Shown here piece after piece: positions 8,849 through 18,456 of a DNA stretch of 64,000 bases. The notes below the pieces were generated by a model. That model was not told the DNA's origin, did not search any database, and saw nothing but the letters and a program-made list of their open reading frames with translations. This DNA is from Euglena gracilis (lineage: Eukaryota > Euglenida > Euglenophyceae > Euglenales), in NCBI GenBank assembly GCA_039621445.1, contig CP154954.1:69134670-69198669 (forward strand). Reading direction: 5' to 3'. The first letter of the stretch is position 1. Every line of letters begins with the position of its first letter. The position numbers and the translations under genes are program-made.

Positions 8849-9707
8849 CTACAATGCTGTGCAGACCCCCCTCCGCGCCATAATTTTTTGATTTTTTGAC
8901 ACGGCTCCCAGCCTCAAATAATGGGCCTGAAAGGCTCCAAAATTTTTCCACTGACCCAGTTGCTGGACAGCCTCTGCTTGCAAAAAAGTATTCTTCCGCC
9001 ATAAAACCACAGCCCCTATGGTGCTGTGGGGTTTCCATTGGGTGGTGTCCACCCGCCCTGTTGCAACATTTTTTTTGGTGAGGGAATTCGCTCTTTCTTA
9101 GGTCAGGGGTCTTTTATCATGCAAAACCATAACAAATTACGTTTTTGCCCAACCATGTTTGCTGTCCTCTCCACGTACTCTTTCAATAAATGCCAGGGGC
9201 TTATGAGGGGGTTGTGTGGCAGATTCAAAATCTCCTCCCCACCTTGGGTACTGCCACCCTTTTCTTTGCAACAGAAGAAAATTTTTTCCCCACGAAACTG
9301 ATTTTTCGCCGGGTTCTGGCTAGGTCAACCCCCCTTTGGAGGGCCAACAGCCTCCAACGAATGATGACTCTGTCTCTGAGTTCCTTCAAAGACATTTCTG
9401 AGAGGGGTTTTGAATCTATGAAGATGTTCTCTACAAATTCTGTGGGGTTCAAACAATGGGCATACCTGCAGACATTGGAATTCCATTTTCTTCTCGATGG
9501 AGCCAAAAGAGGGGAAAACCTCAATGAACCAAACCCTGGGAGTAACAAAGCCGCTGCATATGCATTTCTTGCAGTGTTGAGGCTGTGAACAGCCAGATCA
9601 AGGATGGCCTCGGCCATCTTGTGGACTGTGCAGTCCTGCAGGAACCACCCCTTTGTGCAACAATATGCCCACCAATATCCTGAAGGTTGAGTCATATCTT
9701 TTGACAT
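8849..9707 (-). pseudogene. DIRS tyrosine recombinase, broken (DIRS-3)
   Basis: The minus strand reads MAEAILDLAVHSLNTARNAYAAALLLPGFG and RGVDLARTRRKI in one frame to about 9225. A gap of changed frame follows, then the C-terminal box (WKPHSTIGAVVLW, QQLGQWKNFGAF, AHYLRL) at 9052-8849. The catalytic H-x-x-R Arg is replaced: HSTI instead of HSTR. Frameshift plus loss of this residue indicates an inactive copy. Confidence 0.75.
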
Positions 9708-9719
9708 TTCCCTGATTTA

Positions 9720-11386
9720 TTATGTAAGTGTCGATACGGAACAGCGAAACTTCCTGGGATTATAATATTTGCCTGACACAATCAAGCAGACCAAATGCAC
9801 CTTGGTTGAGGGCATCTTCTCCCCCCAGCAGTTGGTGAACAGACCCCATTGGGGGGGTACCATCAAAACTTTGCTGCCTGGCTGCCTGATTGAGATGTAT
9901 TTGCGCCACCATGATGTTGAAGCCCAGTGGGGTACGATCAACAGACAAGTTAGGTCTGGGTTTAACATTAATCTCTGAACACACTGGGGAATCATGCTCC
10001 AGGGAGGGTTTGCATAAACTGGGGGGGGCCCCTTAAGTCTGCCTTCAAGGCATCCACCAACAAAGTCCCTTGGTTGGGGTATCGACAAATGAACTTTGAA
10101 ATTTTTTTTTGGTGGTGTGCAAAAAACAAGTCCACCTCTTGGGTTGTGCCTTTTTTGAAAAACTGCAGAAACTGGTGAAAAATGTGTAGTTTTAGAGTAT
10201 AATCCCCTGGACTTTTTGATCCCTGGTCAGGGAGCCTGCCCATTGCTGCTGGGTGGGAACCCAAACCAGCTGCAAAGTGGTTCGCTTTTTTGAACATGGT
10301 ACAGAATGGGTTTAATATGAAATTTGGGCAGGGCTTTTTCCTCCTTTTTTTAAAAATAGCTTACAGCTATCTGGCTGTCCTTGTGAAGGACAATTGTTTG
10401 TTTCGGCTTTGCTAAAGCTTTTACTGTTTCCACTGCCGACATCAACTCTTTTTGATTGACATGAAGGACATGCAAGTCCCTCCAAAAATCTTGCCCCTTT
10501 TGGGCAGAGTTTTTGTCTAGCCCCCCTCCTCTCCATTGCCAGCTGCTGCTTTCTGAGAACAGTTCCTGAGAGGGTTGGGTTTAAAATGCTCTGCCCACAC
10601 CTGGCAGTAAAAATTCTTTCAATTCCGGAATTTGATCATTTGACCACCTGGGGAATGGTTAGGGTGTGGTCCCAACCCCACTTTGTGTGCATATCTACCA
10701 TTTTGCAAAGTTGATTTGTCAGAATTCTGAGAAATGGGATTGGGACTAAATAGCTTCTGACTTGCCCCACAATTTCCAGTTGGCCTTTTTTCAAATTGGT
10801 CCACTGCCCAAATGCTTTACTTCGTGTGTAGGTTCCAGACGGGATTTGGGGAGGTTTAATCTGAAACCTGCCAGTAAAAGGTCCTTTTTCAAATGTTGGG
10901 CTGCTGTCTTTTTGCTGGGGGCTAAAATCAAAGTGTCGTCCAGGTAGATGAAAACTACCTTTCCCGCCTTTCACCATTTCCTTTCCCAGAGTCTCACGAG
11001 AGTCATAAATTTTTGTGGTAGGCTGCTGATGCCAAAGAATGCAGCTTGAAACTGCCAGTTTCTCCTGCCACACGTGCATGCAAACATATTTTTCAAAGCT
11101 GATGTGCCGCTGTAGAGTGAAATAAGCGTCTTTCAGATCATTTTTTCAACAAAACAAACCCTTTCTTAAATAACGGAAGAAGCTTTCCATGTGTTCCAGT
11201 CTGAACCTTTGGGGGGTGAAGTGGTGATTTAACTGTCGACAATCTGAAATTAATCTTTCTTTTGTCTTTATCCCTTCTTTTTTTGGAAATGATCAAGTAA
11301 GGGACAAAATGTTTTGCCTCCTGTGTGGGGATTTGCCTGGTTTCCCCTGCACATTCGTATTCCCTCAGAATTTTCTTGGCAGTCAT
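9720..11386 (-). pseudogene. DIRS RT-RNase H-methyltransferase, frameshifted (DIRS-3)
   Basis: Pieces in several frames: RT fingers at 11386-11138 (KILREYECAGETRQIP), RT catalytic YLDD in another frame near 10945, connection at 10770-10640 (PFLRILTNQLCKMVDMHTKW), RNase H at 10536-10312, and a clean methyltransferase piece at 10088-9720 (PPPVYANPPWSM, LIVPHWASTSWW, WGLFTNCWGE). The domain order equals DIRS-1. Several frame changes rule out a functional protein. Confidence 0.75.
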
Positions 11387-12861
11387 GATTTCTTTGGGAT
11401 TTTGAAGGGAACTTTTAAGGACATCTGAGGGGGAGGGGAAGATCTGCCATAACCCCCTCCCTTATTAGGTTTAATACCTCTCTGCTGGGTCCTGCTTTTT
11501 TTCCTTTGACCCAATGGGAAATGATGGCGTGCAGTGCCCTGTAAGTTGGCACCCCTGGATGTAATGTGTATGGGGATTCCACAGGCCCCATCACTGGGTT
11601 CCTTCCCCCTGGCTGCCCCATCACTGGGGTCACCTCTGGCTGCCCCATCACTGGGGTCACACCTGGCCCTGCCATAGGACTTCCCAAAGACAGGCTTCCC
11701 TCCTGCTTTTGAATGATGGGGGAAGGTCCGTGTCTGAAGTGGGGAGGTACATATAACGCTGGAGGGTCTGGGCTGATTATCTTCTGGGGGTGGCCCTGTC
11801 TGAGCCAAACTTGGGCATCCCCCCCCAAGGGCTGATGTGGTGTGGATGGTCTTGAATGTGGTGGCTCCATTAGCCTTCAGGGCCATCTGGCCTGCCTGGC
11901 TTCTATTGGCCTTCTCTCCAGGACTTCCCTTGTGTCTTATCCGTCCTTCTTGATTCCCCAGACAAGCCACCTTGGCATGATTTTTTTTGACGTAATTGAT
12001 GCCAGTTGTCTTGACATTGACGTGTTGCCCTTGGGAGGTTTGTATTTGAGGGTGCTGGGGGGGGGGAAAGTTGGACATACCGTTCCCCAAGGGGATGTTT
12101 TGTGCGAGGCGATCCTACGGAGGTAGGTCGCCGGCGCGTAGTACCAAGCCGAGTATCGCTCGAGTAGCATATGCGGTAAGGCACCGAGCTCACACGCGGG
12201 AGCTTGTGGGTTGAAGATCCAGGTCCCGCCGTGTGCGTCCTGATCGATCCCGTACGGGCGGAGGGCCTACCGCGGGGATCGATCGGCTCGTGAGGCTGCG
12301 CATGTGGACGAACGTTGATCGGTCGGATTACCACGGGCGTGGCCCCACTCTAGCGGACGAGCCACGGCAAGTATTATGAGCTGCCCCGGGTCCGTCCAAC
12401 AGCGGGTGGCTAAACCTACAGACATCTTTCCAGGCTGGAATAATGGCTGCCGTAGACTTGCATCTGGACCCCAAGTTCCCTTGAATGATTACTGCCATAA
12501 GCTTGAATCTGGGCCCCAGGCCCTGTTGAATGATGGCTGCAATAGCCATTTCGAAAGGGTGTCCTTAATTCTGACTTGAGCCCCTTGGATTTCTTATATT
12601 TCTTGAAAGGCTGCCGTAGCACTTCATTTGTCCCCTGGAACGGAGGGAACACAAAAAAGGGGGAGTCTGTTCGAGCTGTGATGGTACTCCCCTATTGTCT
12701 TCTTGTCTTCCTGACCACAGTTGTCCATGGTCTATGGCCGTTACAATGTTGAGTGGGTGATTTTGAATTATTTGATGTAGTGGGGTATGGTGTTGTGGTG
12801 GCCACGGACTGACGTGTTGCTGCCGCCGCTTCAGCTTCTGCAGCTGCTGCTGTGTCTCCAC
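11383..12861 (-). pseudogene. DIRS gag, interrupted (DIRS-3)
   Basis: The N-terminal half lies at 12861-12424 (ETQQQLQKLKRRQQHVSPWP, DHGQLWSGRQED, YGS-type repeats). After the insert at 12423-12097 the gag continues to 11383 with PSDGAARGDPSDGAARG repeats. Outside the insert the DNA aligns with the gag of DIRS-2. Frame changes and the insert make it a pseudogene. Confidence 0.7.
12097..12423. mobile_element. 327-bp insertion with tRNA-like promoter boxes (possible SINE)
   Basis: Aligning DIRS-2 and DIRS-3 gag shows an extra 327 bp here, GC-richer than its surroundings, flanked by AT on each side. Inside, TAGCATATGCGG (12164-12175) resembles a pol III A box. GGTTGAAGATCC (12209-12220) resembles a B box with one extra base. 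Between them is a short GAGCT/AGCTT stem. This spacing fits a tRNA-derived SINE head. No poly-A tail or clear long target duplication is visible, so the class is uncertain. Confidence 0.35.
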
Positions 12862-13187
12862 ATTTCCCAGTTTCTCAATTTATTTGAAGTCCTTCTTGAC
12901 AGTCTCAATTTCTTGGAAGTTCATTATTCATGGAAGTCCAGCAGTTGGTTTTTTTCTTCGTACTTGCAATGCTTCTGGGAAAAATTCCAGTTGAACTCGA
13001 ACAGTTGAATTTTTCTTCCTTTAAGTCGAAAGTCCGAAAAAAAATTGGTCGACCAGTTGATGAAAGTGATGGTGTTCGTGAATGCAATGCTCCTTCCCAA
13101 TAATTCCAGCTGAACTCGTAACAGTAAAATTCTTTCTCCTTGAGGTAGAAGGGCAGAATCAGGAATCAGCCCACTCCGGCAACAAAA

Positions 13188-13270
13188 AGCAGTAAGAGGC
13201 ACCCCCCCCCCGCGCACACACAAACACACAAGAGCAGAGCAGCCGGAAAGCAAAGCAGGACCTCACCATC
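13188..13270. repeat. DIRS-3 inverted terminal repeat (5' end of the minus-strand element)
   Basis: It reads GCAGTAAGAGGCACCCCCC through GGACCTCACCATC and is followed by CAGTGCGGAACCCGAATGG. It is the same repeat as 4481-4558 with several substitutions. The leader between it and the gag start (12862-13187) holds no gene. Confidence 0.75.
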
Positions 13271-13317
13271 TCACAGTGCGGAACCCGAATGGTCGGGACC
13301 ATAATAACAAATCACAA

Positions 13318-13740
13318 GAAGATGGTGAGGTCCTGCTTTCCTTGACGTCTGCACTGTTCTGATGTGGTTGTTGCTCGCGGGGACGCTTCCTACTGCGTCT
13401 TTGTTGCCAGATTTTGGGGAAGATGATGCCACCTCCGACACCTTGGAAGCTGAAACGTCGTGGATCCGCCCAACCCCCCCCCCCCCATCGCACATGGTCG
13501 CTAGGTGCCCCCTCCCCCCGGAGGAGGGGATGGTTGTCACTTTCTGGTTTTTTTCTGGGTGGGTTGCTGGGGCTGCTTGGTCGGGGGCCCCCTTTCTTGG
13601 AGGGATGTGTTTCTTTTTCTGTTGATTTTCAGTGTGGGGGGGGTTGGGCTCACCCTCTTCTTGTGCTTTACCCTCTTGGTACATTCCTCCCCCTTCCTGT
13701 GTCGTGGGAGTCCGATTCCTCGAGGTGGTGAGGTACCGTG
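13318..13740. repeat. DIRS-4 terminal block (inverted-repeat arm plus end segment)
   Basis: It contains a diverged repeat arm (13318-13400), a C run near 13475, and CACCCTCTTCTTGTGCTTTA near 13652 followed by the complement of the family end motif. It corresponds to 8552-8848 and, inverted, to 8205-8551. No gene is seen. Confidence 0.6.
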
Positions 13741-13759
13741 CACCCCCGCCCCACCTCTG

Positions 13760-14599
13760 GGCCATAATTTCTTTAATTCTTTATACGACTCCCACCCTTT
13801 TATAATGGGCCTGAAAGGCTCCAAATTTTTTACACTGAACCAGTTGCTGGACTTCCTCTACATTTAAACCAGCATTATTCCACCATAAAACCACAGTCCC
13901 TATGGTGCTGTGGGGTTTCCAGTGGGTGGTTTCCACCCTCTCTTGCAACATTTTTTTGGTGAGGGAAGTTACTCTTTCTTAGGTCAGGGGTCTTTTACCA
14001 TGCAAAGACCATAGCGAAAAATTTTTTTTGTGCCCAACCATGTTTGCTGTCCTCTCCGCGTGCTCTTTCAATAAATGCCAGAGGCTTATGAGGGGGTTGT
14101 GTGGCAGATTCAAAGTCTCCTGCCACCCTGGCTATTTCCACCCTTTCCGTTGCCACAGAATGAAAATTTTTCTCCGACGAACTAATTTTTCGCTGGGTTC
14201 TGGCTAGGTCAACTCCCCTGTGGAAGGCCAACAACCTCTAACCGACGATGAGTCTGTTTTTGAGCTCTTTCGCAGACGTTTCTGAGAGGTGATTTGAATT
14301 ACTGATGATGTTCTCTAGATATTGAGGGGGTCCAAAAAACATGGGTATACCTGCAGACATTGGAATTCCATTTTCTTTCAATGGAGCCAAAGAAGGGAAA
14401 GCCTCAATGAACCAAACACTGGGAGTAACGAAGCTGCTGTATATGCATTTCTTGCAGTGTTGAGGCTATGAACAGCCAGATCAAGGATGGCCTCGGCCAT
14501 CTTGTGGACTGTGCAGTCCTGCAGGAGGCACCCCTTTGTGCAACAGTAGGTCCACCAGGGTCCTGAAGGCTGAGACATATCTTTTGACGTTGCCCACAA
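13760..14599 (-). pseudogene. DIRS tyrosine recombinase, decayed (DIRS-4)
   Basis: The minus strand has MAEAILDLAVHSLNTARNAYTAASLLP (14540-14400) and FHRGVDLARTQRKI near 14200 in different frames. The C-terminal box region (13770-13950) retains only traces such as the DNA matching GQWKNF. Multiple frame changes; inactive. Confidence 0.65.
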
Positions 14600-14602
14600 T
14601 TT

Positions 14603-15672
14603 TTATGTAAGTGTCGATACTGGACATCGAAACTTCCTGGGATTGTAATATTTGCCTGAAACAATCAAGCCGGCCTTGGGGGGAGCATCTCCTCCCCCCA
14701 GAAGTTGGTTAACAGACCCCACTGGGGGGGGGGTTCCAGCAAAAATTAGCTGCCTGGCTTCCTGGTTGACATTAACTGGCGCCACCATGATGTTGAAGCC
14801 AAGTGGGGAACGATCAACAGACAAGTTAGGTCTGGGTTTAACATTAATCGCTGAAACCACTGGGGAATCATGCTCCAGGGAGGGTTTGCATGAACTGGGG
14901 GGAGGCCCCTTAAGTCTGCCTTCAAGGCATCCACCAACAAAGTCCCTTGGTTGGGTTATAGACAAATAAATCTGGGGTTTTTGTTTTTGTTGCCGGGTGT
15001 GCAAAACAAGTCCACCTCTTGGGTTGTGTCTTTTTTGAAAAACTGCAAAATGTGATGAAAAGTGTGTAGTTTTAGGGTTTAATCCCCTGGGTTTTTCTGA
15101 TCCCTGGTCAGGGAGTCTGCCCATTGCTCCTGGGTGGGAACCCAAACCACCTGCAAAATGTTCTGTTTTTCTTGACATTGGTACAGAATGGGTTCAAAGG
15201 TGAAATTTGGGCAGGGCTTTTTCCTCCTCATTTTAAAAAAAGCTTACAGCTACCTTGGCTGTCCTTGTGAAGGACGATTGTTTGTTTCGGCTTTTCTAAG
15301 GCTTTTACGGTTTCCACTACCGACATCAACTCTTTTTGATTGACATGAAGGACATGCAGGTCCCTCCAAAAATCTTGCACATTTTGGCCGGATTTTTTGT
15401 CTAGCCCCCCCCCCCTTCCATTGCTAGCTGCTGCTTTCTGAGAACAGTTCCTGGGAGGCTTGGGATTGAAATGCTCTGCCAGCAGCTGGCTGTAAAAAAA
15501 TTTTAAATTCCACAATTTGATCTTTGACCCCTTGTGGAATGGTTAGGGTGTGGTCCCAACCCCATTTGGTGTGCTGATACACCATTTTGCAAAGTTGATC
15601 TGTCAAATTCTTGAGAAATGGCATTGAAACTAAAAGCTCCTGACTTGCCAGTTGGCGGACCGGCCGCTGCAC
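14603..15672 (-). pseudogene. DIRS RT end, RNase H and methyltransferase, decayed (DIRS-4)
   Basis: The RT connection segment (PFLKNLTDQLCKMVYQHTKWGWDHTL) is at about 15625-15545, RNase H traces (HVLHVNQKELMSVVETVKAL) at 15360-15290, and methyltransferase pieces at 15178-14603, where the NPPWSM and LIVPHLASTSWW motifs are still readable. Frame changes separate these. The last codons overlap the first bases of element B. Confidence 0.7.
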
Positions 15673-16947
15673 CTTCCATTGCCACTATAACAGCTGCTGT
15701 AGTACCTTGGCATCTTGATCGGCCGGTGGGACGATGAGGCTTCGGAAAAGGGGGTTCGTTCCCCCCACACCCTTTGATCCCCCTTGCGGCTCCCTCTGGG
15801 TGTGGTGGTGGGGTAGAACAGCAGTGCCGCCCCCGCCGCGGCCAGCAGCGGGAAGCGGGCCCGCAGCGGGGTGGCGTCCCGCGGGGACTCCAGCTCCGGC
15901 AGCTGGAGCGGCACCAGCGCGAACGCCGCCGCGGACGCCGCCTCGGATGCCGCCGCGGACCCCGCCGCGGACGCCGCCGCGGACCTCCCCGGGGACGGCG
16001 TGGCTGCTGGGGTGGTGCGCAGGGACTGGGACAGGTACGAGGGTGGGGATGGGGTGGACAGGATGGGGAATGTGAGCTGGAGTGGGAATGGGAGCTGAGG
16101 GTTTGGGCTTATCGCCTTTTCTTGAGCGGGGGTAGGTGGGGAAATGGGGGATTCTTTTTCTGCTGTGCACGCTGAGGGGGACTGAGCAGCGGCATGCGTG
16201 TGCGGGGGATTGGGATTGGGTATGGGGCGGTCTTTTTCATGTTGGGCAGTCCCATGGTGGGGTACACACAACACCGGGGCGGGGTGAGCCTGTGGAGCCG
16301 GATCCATCTTGTCGGTGTGGTTTGTTCCCAGGCAATTTTGTTCTGTGAAAAACCTCTGCTACCAGTTTCCCGAACGATGTTGTTTTTGCCCAGCCTTCAC
16401 TCCCGGGGGTCCGTGAGGGGGTACCGGCGGGGTGGGGGGTAGGCGCGATGGGCTCTGTGGAGAGGGGTAGGTTCGGGATACTCCCCTTCCCACGTAGGAT
16501 TTTTTCCCGGGGACCGAAGGCCCTCCTTTTTGGGGAGTGGTTGGAGGGGGGAGTCCGGCTTGGCGTCCCTTCCGGCAGTGGGGGGGTTTAGGAAAAGGCC
16601 TGGTTACCCTCCCCTAGGCTTCAGATACACCAGCACCAACACCTTTTTGGCTTGTACTGCTCTCATGCGCCAGCAGATAGCCAATCTTTTTTGTAATCTT
16701 TTGCTTTCTCCGCCCTTGGGATTTTGATTTTCTTGAACTTTTGCACTTTCTTGGCTCCAGTGCCTTTCCTTGAATTCCCTTGAATTCCTTGAAAATTGAT
16801 ATAATTTGACCTTGTTCTTGATTCAGCAGGCACAATCTTGAATTGAAACCATAGGTAAGAAAGGGGGAGCCTGCAGTGAAAAACAGAACAGTTGGAGGTG
16901 CGGTTTGCGCTATTTTGATGCTGAATTAGCGCAGTGGTTCGCTATAT
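15650..16947. repeat. 5' LTR and leader of element B with an in-place inversion
   Basis: 15650-15697 matches the first ~50 bases of the A LTR in plus orientation. 15698-16947 matches leader plus LTR in minus orientation, ending at TTCGCTATAT. Turning this block round restores LTR start, LTR body, PBS and leader in order and joins to gag at 16948. The inverted PBS, complement of TGGTAGCAGAGG, is at 16353-16364. The C/G-rich leader (15740-16350) has GCCGCGGAC-type repeats. Because A's own 5' end follows at 17118, the region also forms a ~1.2-kb inverted repeat with 17167-18410. Confidence 0.75.
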
Positions 16948-17117
16948 GATCGTGGATGAGATGGACGAGGATGCGGCGGGTGTGGAGTATGACCAGGCAG
17001 ATGAGACGTACGAGAAGACGCTCGTGATGTACGACGAGGCTGAGCCCGCAGGTGAGGGATACGAGGAAGATATGGCCCCAGATGTGTACCAGGAGGAGAT
17101 GGGTGCCGGGGATGAAG
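16948..17117 (+). pseudogene. N-terminal gag fragment of element B
   Basis: It encodes MDEDAAGVEYDQADETYEK and an acidic continuation ending MGAGDE, matching the Gag N-terminus of element A at 18457-18611. It breaks at TGAAG, exactly where element A begins. The remainder of the same gag resumes with TGAAG at 30293. Insertion of A therefore split this gene. Confidence 0.85.
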
Positions 17118-17780
17118 AGTTGGCGGACCGGCCGCTGCACCTTCCATTGCCACTATAACAGCCTGCTGTTGTATATAGCGAACCACTGCGCTAATTCAGC
17201 ATCAAAATAGCGCAAACCGATCTCTAACTGTTCTGTTTTTCACTGCAGGCTCCCTCTTTTTACCCATGGTTTCAATTCAAGATTGTGCCTGCTGAATCAA
17301 GACCAAGGTCAAATTATATCAATTTTCAAGGAATTTCAAGGGAATTCAAGGAAAGGCACTGGAGCCAAGGAAGTGCAAAAGTTCAAGAAAGTCAAAAATC
17401 CAAGGGCGGAGCAAGCAAAGGATTACAAAAAAGATTGGTTATCTGCTGGCGCAGGAGAGCAGTACAAGCCAAAAAGGTGTTGGTGCTGGGGTATCTGAAG
17501 CCTAGGGGAGGGCAACCAGGGCTGTTCGTAAACCCCCCCCCCCCCCCCCCACACTGCCGGAAGGGACGCCAAGCCGGACTCCCCCCTCCAACCACTCCCC
17601 AAAAAGGAGGGCCTTCGGTCCCCGGGAAAAAATCCTACGTGGGAAGGGGAGTATCCCGAACCTACCCCTCTCCCCAGAGCCCATCGCGCCTACCCCCCAC
17701 CCCGCCGTTACCCCCTCACGGCCCCCGGGAACTGAGGGAAGGACTGGGCAAAAAAACAAAATCGTTCGGGCGAAGGAAAC
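17118..17780 (+). repeat. 5' LTR of element A
   Basis: About 663 bp, beginning AGTTGGCGGACCGG and ending GGAAAC. The first ~400 bp match 29656-30060 almost base for base. The second half differs mainly in a long C run near 17528-17550 and in small indels near 17745-17780. Transcription signals cannot be placed with confidence; TATATAG occurs at 17172-17178. Confidence 0.85.
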
Positions 17781-17792
17781 TGGTAGAAGAGG
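17781..17792 (+). promoter_or_regulatory. Primer binding site of element A
   Basis: TGGTAGAAGAGG follows the LTR with no spacer. It differs by one base from TGGTAGCAGAGG, found at the same place in elements B, C and the short-coding LTR element. That sequence complements CCUCUGCUACCA, the 3' end of animal-type initiator tRNA-Met, so priming by that tRNA is likely. Confidence 0.75.
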
Positions 17793-18456
17793 TTTTTCAC
17801 AGAACAAAAAATTCCTGGGAACAAACCACACCGACAAGATGGATCCGGCTCCCCAGGCTCACCCCGCCCCGGTGGTGGGTGTCCCCCACCATGGGACTCC
17901 CCAACATGAAAAAGACCGCCCCATACCCAATCCCAATCCCCCGCACACGCATGCCGCTGCTCAGTCCCCCTCAGCGTGCACAGCAAAAAAGAATCCCCAT
18001 TTCCCCACCTAGCCCCAAGAAAGAAACGGAATAACCCCAACCCCCAGCTCCCCTTCCCACTCCAGCTCACATTCCCCATCCTGTCCACCCCATCCCCACC
18101 CTCAGCCGTACCTGTCCCCAGTCCCTGCGCGCACCACCCCAGCAGCCACGCCGTCCCCGGAGGTCCCGCGGCGGCGTCCGCGGGTCCGCGGCGGCGTCCG
18201 CGGCGGCGTTCCGCGGCGGCGTTCGCGCTGGTGCAGCTCCAGCTGCTGCCGGAGCTGGAGTCCCCGCGGGACGGCCACCGCCGCTGCGGGCCCGCTTCCG
18301 GCTGCTGGCCGCGGCGGGGGCGGCGCTGCTGTTCTCCCCCACCACCCCCCAGAGGGAGCCGCAAGGGGGATCAAAGGGTGTGGGGGGGAACGAACCCCCT
18401 TTTCGGAAGCCTCCCGGTGCCACGGGGGGCTCAAGAGGCCAGGTATCGAGGAGGAG
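17793..18456 (+). other. Untranslated leader of element A
   Basis: GC-rich, C-rich DNA between PBS and gag, with GCGGCGTCCGCGG-type direct repeats at 18160-18235. Reading frames across it are open mainly because of composition. Packaging or translation signals may lie here, but none can be named from sequence. Confidence 0.6.

Larger units (their letters stand above)
8552..13270 (-). mobile_element. DIRS-like element, copy 3 (DIRS-3), degenerate
   Basis: On the minus strand: 5' inverted repeat at 13188-13270, leader, gag (12861-11383), RT (11386-10636), RNase H and methyltransferase (10536-9720), recombinase (9707-8849) and a terminal block (8848-8552). All domains of the family are present but split by frameshifts. 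A 327-bp foreign insert interrupts gag at 12097-12423. The left end abuts the right repeat of DIRS-2, and its own left repeat arm is missing. Confidence 0.8.
13318..15644 (-). mobile_element. DIRS-like element, copy 4 (DIRS-4), split by the Ty3 element B
   Basis: Left terminal block 13318-13740 with an inverted-repeat arm starting GATGGTGAGGTCCTGC, then on the minus strand recombinase fragments, methyltransferase, RNase H and the RT connection segment. The element stops at TTGCC (15645-15649), where element B begins. The same five bases follow B at 50469-50473. A short further piece is therefore expected at 50474-50543; most of RT and gag are missing. Confidence 0.75.
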
